DNA of 64,000 nucleotides, from positions 15,676,837 through 15,740,836 of the forward strand of contig NC_087081.1 of the NCBI RefSeq assembly GCF_026151205.1. The letters run 5' to 3'. The notes beneath the pieces are model-generated. The model was not told where the DNA came from. It was given only the letters and a program-made list of their open reading frames with translations, and made no database searches. Shown piece after piece: positions 57,901-64,000 of this stretch; within the stretch, counting starts at the first letter, position 1, and the number at the start of each line of letters is the position of its first letter. Made by a program: the position numbers and the translations under genes. Origin of the DNA: Bolinopsis microptera. Lineage: Eukaryota > Ctenophora > Tentaculata > Lobata > Bolinopsidae.

Positions 57901-58762
57901 TGATTAGTAATCAATGATTATTTAAGTGATTAGCAGGCGATAAAGCCTACTTGCAGTAATGATAGATTGCCACAATGTTATGTAAACACTGCCAACATGT
58001 GGTTACTCCGTCAGTTCCTGCTGCGGAATTATAAGTAGTTGCTATCACCCGTATCCTCACATTTGTGTACTGGCTACTCATCGCTTACTATTTCTTGCCG
58101 AATTATAATTTGGAAAGCAAAATTAGAAACTGGAACTTTGTTTTAGCTTGAAATAATTGAGCGTTGTTTATTCGCAACTGGCGGGGTACAGCTGATCATC
58201 ATGTTCAATCAATGGTGTCTAAATTAGGGTCGCAATTTGCAACCCCCACAATTAAGGCCACTATCGAGCAGCATTGTAAGATGTCTATGTTTCAGGACGA
58301 GTCAGGGCCCGAGGCTGGGAGTCAGTCGGTGCAACCTATGAGGTAGGGCAACAAGTTGAAGTCTTCTGTCGCTTCCCCGGAGAAAAGGTACGTTTATTTC
58401 TTAGCTTTTTATTTCTGAGTCTCATACTTCATATTACGGTGCTATCTCAGTCATAAACCGAACAATGCTGAGTTTTTAGAAAATTATTTGGCACGGCCAT
58501 GTTGACCACTGTTTCGTTGACCACTGTGAGATCAATACAACTCTAACAGTTGAATATCATGTTGAGCACTCCTATTTAAATATAACCACCTTTCTCGCAG
58601 GCACTGAGTGTTACAGCAGTCACATGTGGACAAAACCGAGAGTTCTCCCCAGAAATCTCACTCGACGAGTGTCCACAAGTTGACTCCTCCACCCCTTCCC
58701 TCCATATATCCTCAATTCTTTTAATTATCACTTTAATAATACGTGCTCTGAGGACATCTTGA
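51924..58762 (+). CDS. Ig x4 - C-type lectin - CCP cell-surface receptor, 15 coding exons
   Basis: Exons: 51924-52045, 52690-52780, 52943-53086 (or from 52931), 53385-53509, 54034-54235, 54463-54562, 54676-54836, 55188-55382, 55819-56005, 56294-56430, 56539-56643, 57081-57189, 57407-57556, 58296-58387, 58601-58762. Phases agree throughout and give 693 codons. Order: signal peptide (MPFLLYILALLLPTSLSVP), four Ig-like domains (second-Cys motifs DATGYYHC, DAGLYECY, TRYKCVMS, GVYQCVI), a C-type-lectin domain (EEACNNEKAHLVSI, VWIGLT, NGKWVDV, RPAVC), a four-Cys CCP/sushi module (ending DECPQ), and a C-terminal hydrophobic segment (SSILLIITLII) that fits a GPI signal or short membrane anchor. It is likely a recognition or adhesion receptor. 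The ligand is unknown. Confidence 0.85.
53097..53231. promoter_or_regulatory. CRE/E-box 20-bp array in receptor intron 3
   Basis: About seven units of GTGACGTCATATCACGTGTG with a 20-bp period; two are altered (GACGTTAT, GACTTCAT). It starts 10 bp after the exon 3 donor. Confidence 0.8.
53524..53961. repeat. 47-bp minisatellite in receptor intron 4, 9 units
   Basis: Nine full units of ACACAAGGATTTATTGTGTA...CTGACTCCTTTCCCAA plus a partial one. The period is exactly 47 bp. Open frames across it are products of the repeat. Confidence 0.92.
54859..54938. promoter_or_regulatory. CRE/E-box 20-bp array in receptor intron 7
   Basis: Four identical 20-bp units GTGACGTCACGTGAGTAGTT, in which TGACGTCA and CACGTG overlap. 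It begins about 22 bp after the exon 7 donor. Confidence 0.8.
55128..55148 (+). other. Possible 21-base microexon upstream of exon 8
   Basis: TTTACAG precedes and GTGACTAA follows a 21-base segment. It consists of the first 13 bases of exon 8 fused to its last 8, and the flanking intron sequence matches exon 8's flanks. It is in phase (encoding DNNKPNQ). It looks like a duplicate of exon 8 with its interior deleted; use as an alternative exon is untested. Confidence 0.4.
56647..56700. repeat. CTTTCA-type microsatellite in receptor intron 11
   Basis: Imperfect tandem CACTTTCACTTTT words directly after the exon 11 donor. Confidence 0.7.
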
Positions 58763-60046
58763 AGTCCTTTCCTCACCCAAAGTTATAGTTATATTGTTCT
58801 AATTTTGATAGGGTTTAAGGTATTAATAATGCTTCGTGATGAAGGTTGCATTTTTCCAACTTTGCAAAATGAGTTTCAAGCGGGATGGTTGAAATAGCCG
58901 TCCATTCGTTTGAGAGTATCTTAAACCAAGAAAAGACTTCACATTGAACATTTTAGGGAACTTATTTTTGAATTAGATCAAATCTGAGACACAAACTGAT
59001 GTTTAAAGCTCAAAAATCTTGTCGGCATTGATGGGATGCAGTGTGACATGTCACATGACTTATTTAGGGCTGGATTCAATAAACTAGCATTTTTAATCTC
59101 TTTCAGTATGATATGATAAAATATTCCCTCAAGGTTTTGATACGTAGGAAAATGTCTTTGGTTAAATTTATTTATAAGCCCAGCAGTATTTCCGACTGTT
59201 TTTAACTTTATAGGTATTTTAACATAGTTGGATACCGCAACTAGCAAATGTTGTGTGTGATCAAGGAAAATACTTAGTATCATTAATGGGCACTATGTTT
59301 CTGTTAACTCTAAAATCATCATATTTGGACAGGTGCGTCAAAAATATTATTTACAAAATATCGTGGTAAATATAAATTGAATTTCATGCGATATGTGATA
59401 ACAGCGACAGCGATCTACAGTGTTAGATGATATCTTCGGCTTTAAAAAGTGTTAATTTTTCACATATTCCACTATTCTACTGTGTGTCAGATGACAGATG
59501 AGCAATTTATCGATTTTTAAAAATTATGATTTTTAAACACTCATAGAGCGGTCCCCTAAAGGTCCAAGAGAATTTATAAGCGTAATCACGAATCAAGCCA
59601 TTCCTTGGTAAGATTGAAATCAGACTATGTATGTAGCAACATACAGTTTCACTGAAATCGCCTAAAACATTTTGTGACGATCTTCATCTGCTTGTTTTAA
59701 ACCTAAGAAAACGATTCATTATTCTGAACTTTCACAATATTTCTAAACTTACAGTAAATATTTAACTCTAAGTGCACCTAACCATGGTAACATGTAACCA
59801 TGGTAACATGCATAACTGTAATACTGACGGGTTTTTGTTGAGGGATCTAGCTAACGGCAAATGAGTTGATGCTATGCTAATCTTTGTTTGTATATATACA
59901 CTTTTTGTAATTTTAAAGCATGAGCTATTTCATTATTTTTAATAAGTTTTAAAATTACATGTTTTTTATTTCGCAGCTTAATTGGTTTACAAAACCGTGC
60001 CAGTACACAGTACCACCAGTACCACTAAATAGAAACAAAGATAAAT
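58763..60046. other. Downstream of the receptor gene, no gene seen
   Basis: No supported coding region. An AATAAA at 59078-59083 could be the receptor gene's polyadenylation signal, 316 bp after its stop. A TAACCATGGTAACATG duplication lies near 59780-59812. Confidence 0.35.
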
Positions 60047-60240
60047 TGAAGTAGTGTAGCCAGTCCATAGTCATACCTTGTATCACGTTGCGACCCCCAT
60101 TGTCATACGTTGTATGACCCGCCGCGCACGAAGTGCGCGGCTCCCCCTGTAGCGTCGAAGACGCTACAGTGAAGCGGCAGTGGTGAGGATGATAATTAAT
60201 CACTCTACACTCGACTGTCACGTGACTTTTTCAACCCGTT
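60047..60240. repeat. Paired GAA-loop hairpins beside the palindrome
   Basis: Two adjacent perfect hairpins: 60121-60141 (9-bp arms GCCGCGCAC / GTGCGCGGC, loop GAA) and 60147-60169 (10-bp arms CTGTAGCGTC / GACGCTACAG, loop GAA). The first recurs inverted at 5603-5623, again next to the same repeat family, so it appears to belong to the element. Confidence 0.7.
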
Positions 60241-60267
60241 CTCTAGCTGGTCCTGAAAGACTATTCT

Positions 60268-61467
60268 AGGTAGTGCGCCATCGACAGTGAGCCGCGCGTG
60301 CCGACTGTAGGATGGTTTTTTAGCGCTAATTTCGGCCAGCACAATTTTCTTCAAACAAATAGATATTAAGTATCCTTCCCGACCTCCGATTGCAACAAAA
60401 ATTGGTAAGCTTACTCATAGACTTACAAGGAAGGTGTCCGAAAAGTTTAAAGCATATCCAACCATCAGACATTATGTTACAGCTAAAAGCAGCGTATTTT
60501 GCACCATTTTGATCACTAAATCAACTCCGATACCCACCAAATTTTTCGGACAGTTGTGAAAGCCCTATTGGAAGGTCGTCGCCAATTTTTAGAATGATCT
60601 CATTCAAGGAACTGAAGATATATCCAAATAATACGACAAAAATCAACGAATTTGGTCAAATTTGGTCAAATTACGCGACTTTTACAGCTAATTTTGCTCC
60701 AAAAGCCGCGCACCATCAAATATGGCACCTAGGCGATACTCACTGATCTTTTCAAAAAGGTATGACAAATTTGGTATTGTGAAAATTCTCACAGTCTCTA
60801 GAAAACAATGGTACAAAAATTTTTAAAATCCGAGCAAGTTTATTTTTATGGTGATATAATTATAAGTAGGGGGTGCACCATAAAAATAAACTTGCTCGGA
60901 TTTTAAAAATTTTTGTACCATTGTTTTCTAGAGACTGTGAGAATTTTCACAATACCAAATTTGTCATACCTTTTTGAAAAGATCAGTGAGTATCGCCTAG
61001 GTGCCATATTTGATGGTGCGCGGCTTTTGGAGCAAAATTAGCTGTAAAAGTCGCGTAATTTGACCAAATTTGACCAAATTCGTTGATTTTTGTCTTATTA
61101 TTTGGATATTTCTTCAGTTCCTTGAATGAGACCATTCTGAAAATTGGCGACGACCTTCTAATAGGGCTTTCACATCTGTCCGAAAAATTTGGTGGATATC
61201 GGAGTTGATATAGTGATCAAAATGGGGCAAAATACGCTGCTTTTAGCTGTAACATAATGTCTGATGGTTGGATATGCTTTAAACTTTTCGGACACTTTCC
61301 TTGTAAGTCTATGAGTAAGCTTACCAATTTTTGTTGCAATCGGAGGTCGGGAAGAATACTTAATATCTATTTGTTTGAAGAAAATTGTGCTGGCCGAAAT
61401 TAGCGCTAAAAAACCATCCTACAGACACAGTCGGCAAGCGCGGCTCACTGTCGATGGCGCACTACCT
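60268..61467. mobile_element. 1.2-kb near-perfect palindrome (foldback-type element)
   Basis: Arm 60268-60852 is the reverse complement of 60877-61467 with few differences, around a 24-base spacer. Outer ends are AGGTAGTGCGCC / GGCGCACTACCT. No protein is encoded. A single-arm relative lies at 5640-6060. It could be a foldback transposon or a recent inverted duplication. Any transcript would fold into a ~590-bp double-stranded hairpin. Confidence 0.88.
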
Positions 61468-61559
61468 ATTATAAGCGGGATAAAAATGCTCTATTTCATT
61501 TCATTTCATATTATTATATTTATTACGCCTTAACCCCTCCACGAATGTTACTGTGCGGC

Positions 61560-62354
61560 TCAGGGCTGGCCTCAGATCAATGCGCAGAAAACAGAAGAGG
61601 TTTGGCCATCGGCAAGAATACATCACAGAAGGCCATATACTTAAGCATCACAGTTGGACATTAAAGTAGAGACACCGGCTATCAGCAAGTCAGCAACTTC
61701 ACTTACCTTGGGTCGACTTATATCAAGTGGGGACTATGACCGGACTTTGTCTGCACGGATCCGGAAAGCCTCAGGTGCATCTCAATCAGCTCAGGTAATA
61801 TTTGGATGAATCGCAATATCCAAACTAACACAAAATACGGATAGATGTTGCAGCGAATCTAACAATGTTACCTTCCTTATGGAAGCGAAGTATGAGAACA
61901 ACGACTTCAAAGCAACTACAACGTTCGACAGTTTCTTCATCAAATATGTTGAGGAGATCTTCGAATTAAGTGGTTTCCACCGGACGAGCAATGTTCAAGG
62001 TGTTGGAGCGGGCAAGAATAAAACCCGGTTATAAACCTACATTCATGCCAACCGTCTTCGTCGGTTTGGGACATGTTTCCTGAATGCCGGACACCAGGCT
62101 ACCAAAGTAACTATTTGATTGGACACCTGCTCCACGGCCGACAGGATCAGTGGGCGGCAACGAAGAATTGGCGGAACCTGTGTCCTAGAAGAGCAGTAAC
62201 ATTCACAGGAGTTCCAGAATTTTATTTGTTAAGGTCCGAGAGTTGGCAGGAAAACCGAAAGAACTCGGAGAGTTATGATACGGACATAGGCGGCAATTTC
62301 CTTGGTGCAGGCCAACTCGAAATGATTGAAGGGACCTTATCAAGTATCAAGTAA
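61560..62354 (+). pseudogene. Decayed 3' fragment of a LINE reverse transcriptase
   Basis: In shifting frames the plus strand resembles the C-terminal part of LINE reverse transcriptases: the TLGRLISSGDYDRTLSARI and RIRKASGAS area near 61715-61790, GFHRTSNVQ near 61975, and a final open piece (62073-62354) ending DIGGNFLGAGQLE. Several frame changes and stops are present. The fragment ends in short AAGT/CAAGT repeats (62339-62358), as RTE-type elements often do. It is 5'-truncated and inactive. Confidence 0.7.
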
Positions 62355-62754
62355 GTAAGTTATCTATGTTTCCTCGATAATTGTACATAGATAGGAGTTT
62401 GTTTTATTTTTGATACTTAAAATTAAATTGCAATATTTTGCACCTCTAAGAGAAATAAAACTCAGTATTCAATGTAACTTTAAATATGGTCATTTTAAAC
62501 AAACACAAAAAACAAATACATTTCTTTAAGAGATTATCATAAAATTTGGTTTTTTATAGCTTCGGTTACTAAAACAAAAGTATAGTATCAGTAAATAGTA
62601 TCGTATAATTAAATAAGAATAAAAGTTAAAATCGCTTTATAGCGAAAAGAAAAACTAACAACTACAAGTTAACAGATTCGGTGAAGCAATTTGATCTATA
62701 CAGTTACTTTAAATACTTTACAATTATACTCTAAATACCAAAAAACTATTTTCT

Positions 62755-63020
62755 GACGCTTATTCTGGAGCTGATCGTCTTTTCTGATTCGTCTTCTGGA
62801 ACGATCTTCTTGAGCTGATCGTCTTCTGGTGTGATCGTCTTCCAATCTGTGCGACTGATCGTACTTTGTACTGGGAAATCTTCTACGTTTACGGGGATCT
62901 TCACCGTCGGCGTTATCTGGGAATCAGCGGATTCGTTTCCAATAGATGGTTCAGGCTGATCAGCTGATCGTCTTCAAAATCAACAAATTCTTCACCGTTT
63001 CATCGGAATCTGCCTCTGAT
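62755..63020 (-). other. GATCGTCTTC-repeat segment with minus-strand coding-like frame
   Basis: GATCGTCTTC-like words recur about ten times. On the minus strand an open frame of ~75 codons (from about 62985 to a stop near 62757) reads charged repeats such as TITPEDDQLKKIVPEDESE. It has no ATG start and no recognised family. It may be a last exon, a decayed repeat protein or chance from the repeat. Confidence 0.3.
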
Positions 63021-64000
63021 CGTCTTCTTAAAACTCTCGCAGGGTTGAAGTTTGGCGTTATTCAATCAGGACCAAAACCGGAAGGATGACACTGAATCAG
63101 AGCGATCAGTCCTTGCACTAGTAGAAAACAAAATTACTTTCGTCATTGCTGCGGGTATATGGTGTTTTTTTAAAAGATAAAGATAATAGGATACGATTAT
63201 GGGGAGGGGGGTCATGTTTTTTCGTCCGTTTTTGTTTCCGGGCGGTACCCTATATTTTCAAGACGGACAAAAATAGGCGGACAAAACGGACAAAAACGAA
63301 CAAAAAATTGTTGAAATAAATTTAATACATCTTTTCTACACGAATTAGGACTCATGCTTACTCAGTTATCAGTATTTTTAACATTCAGTCGATATATCCT
63401 GTCATGTTGTATTACATTAAGGGACGCACAAATTTAGTTACCATAAATTTAGTCAAAAGATTTGAGCTAAATTTTTCGGCGACTAATTTTAAAGGAGACC
63501 AAACTTCAGTAGGCATATTAGCATATTGATATATGACATAAATATTATTGAGCTTACATTGTCTATATTTAATATAATGACAATCACCGGTCCAGACGCT
63601 TCGAACTACTTTGTTGGAGGAAAGACAAATGCACGAAACTTCGAAGCACAAACATTGTACCAAAGTTCCTATTTGCACATTAGAGATCTTCTTGGACATT
63701 ACATTGGACAATACATTTTTAATCGATCCATCCCATATATGTTCTGTTGAATCGGCTGAGGTTCATGAGAATAAACTACGTGTACGACAGAAAGAAATGG
63801 TTAAGTCGAATAGGGTGAAAAAATAAACCGATCTGGCGTACTGAAGAACTTAGTGGTACAGAGTCACTGTATCTGATCTGGTTGTATTGAAATTCCTGAG
63901 TAATGCATTGCAGTTCATCCTGTTAATGCTCAGACGGGTCATTACCGAATTGCTAAATAGAATGTTATTTTTATACACATTATTTGTTTTATTTATTTAA
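63021..64000. other. Window end, no gene seen
   Basis: No supported coding region. Around 63205-63305 GGACAAAA words repeat with a partially complementary TCGTCCGTTTTTGTTT segment. Overlapping short open frames at 63412-63826 on both strands lack domains. Confidence 0.35.

Noticed and set aside
63412-63826. Overlapping ~70-100-codon frames on both strands at the window end
   Set aside because: No domain, no splice logic, mutually overlapping; most likely chance.

Overview
The window comes from the nuclear genome of a metazoan, probably an aquatic invertebrate. It is AT-rich, full of transposons and minisatellites, and has spliceosomal introns. It holds one convincing host gene and no bacterial-type operon or RNA gene that I could recognise. 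I cannot name the species.

Layout. 1-2542: repeats, including two nested inverted-repeat elements. 5580-6060: a diverged copy of a repeat that recurs as a giant palindrome at 60 kb. 6131-25103: a Polinton/Maverick (adintovirus-like) DNA transposon of about 19 kb with ~540-bp terminal inverted repeats (TIRs). Its plus strand carries decayed left-arm genes, a single-pass membrane protein, a retroviral-type integrase broken by two frame changes, a packaging ATPase, two small basic proteins, the minor capsid (penton) protein, a protein VI/X-like protein, the major capsid protein and an adenain-like protease. Its minus strand carries a protein-primed DNA polymerase B. I could thread the polymerase through 11 exons, 1365 codons in all, with no interruption. 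A TATATAAG-type TATA box stands 35-60 bp ahead of four late genes.

25.8-26.5 kb: a compact, cloverleaf-like set of three hairpins closed by an 11-bp outer stem. 26.6-29.87 kb: a near full-length non-LTR retrotransposon on the minus strand, with a frame change and an altered catalytic box. 30.05-30.7 kb: a 47-bp minisatellite. 30.7-51.9 kb: gene-poor DNA with dense CACGTG and CCAAT/ATTGG motifs, several minisatellites (a 69-bp one open on both strands at 37.3-38.7 kb, a hexanucleotide at 43.3 kb, a 29-bp one at 44.1 kb) and small hairpins.

51.92-58.76 kb: the host gene, rebuilt from splice sites and phases as 15 coding exons (about 693 codons). It encodes a signal peptide, four Ig-like domains, a C-type-lectin domain, a CCP/sushi module and a hydrophobic C-terminus. 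This is the architecture of a cell-surface recognition receptor. Three arrays, each with a 20-bp period and combining CRE (TGACGTCA) and E-box (CACGTG) motifs, sit just upstream and in introns 3 and 7. 60.1-61.5 kb: paired hairpins and a 1.2-kb near-perfect palindrome. 61.56-62.35 kb: the decayed 3' end of a second LINE. The rest to 64 kb is unassigned.

The strongest leads are the intron-rich but intact Polinton polymerase, the cloverleaf structure at 25.81-25.95 kb, the CRE/E-box arrays in the receptor gene, and the 1.2-kb palindrome. Splice models were built by eye from GT/GC-AG sites, phase and family motifs. No alignment or transcript data were available.
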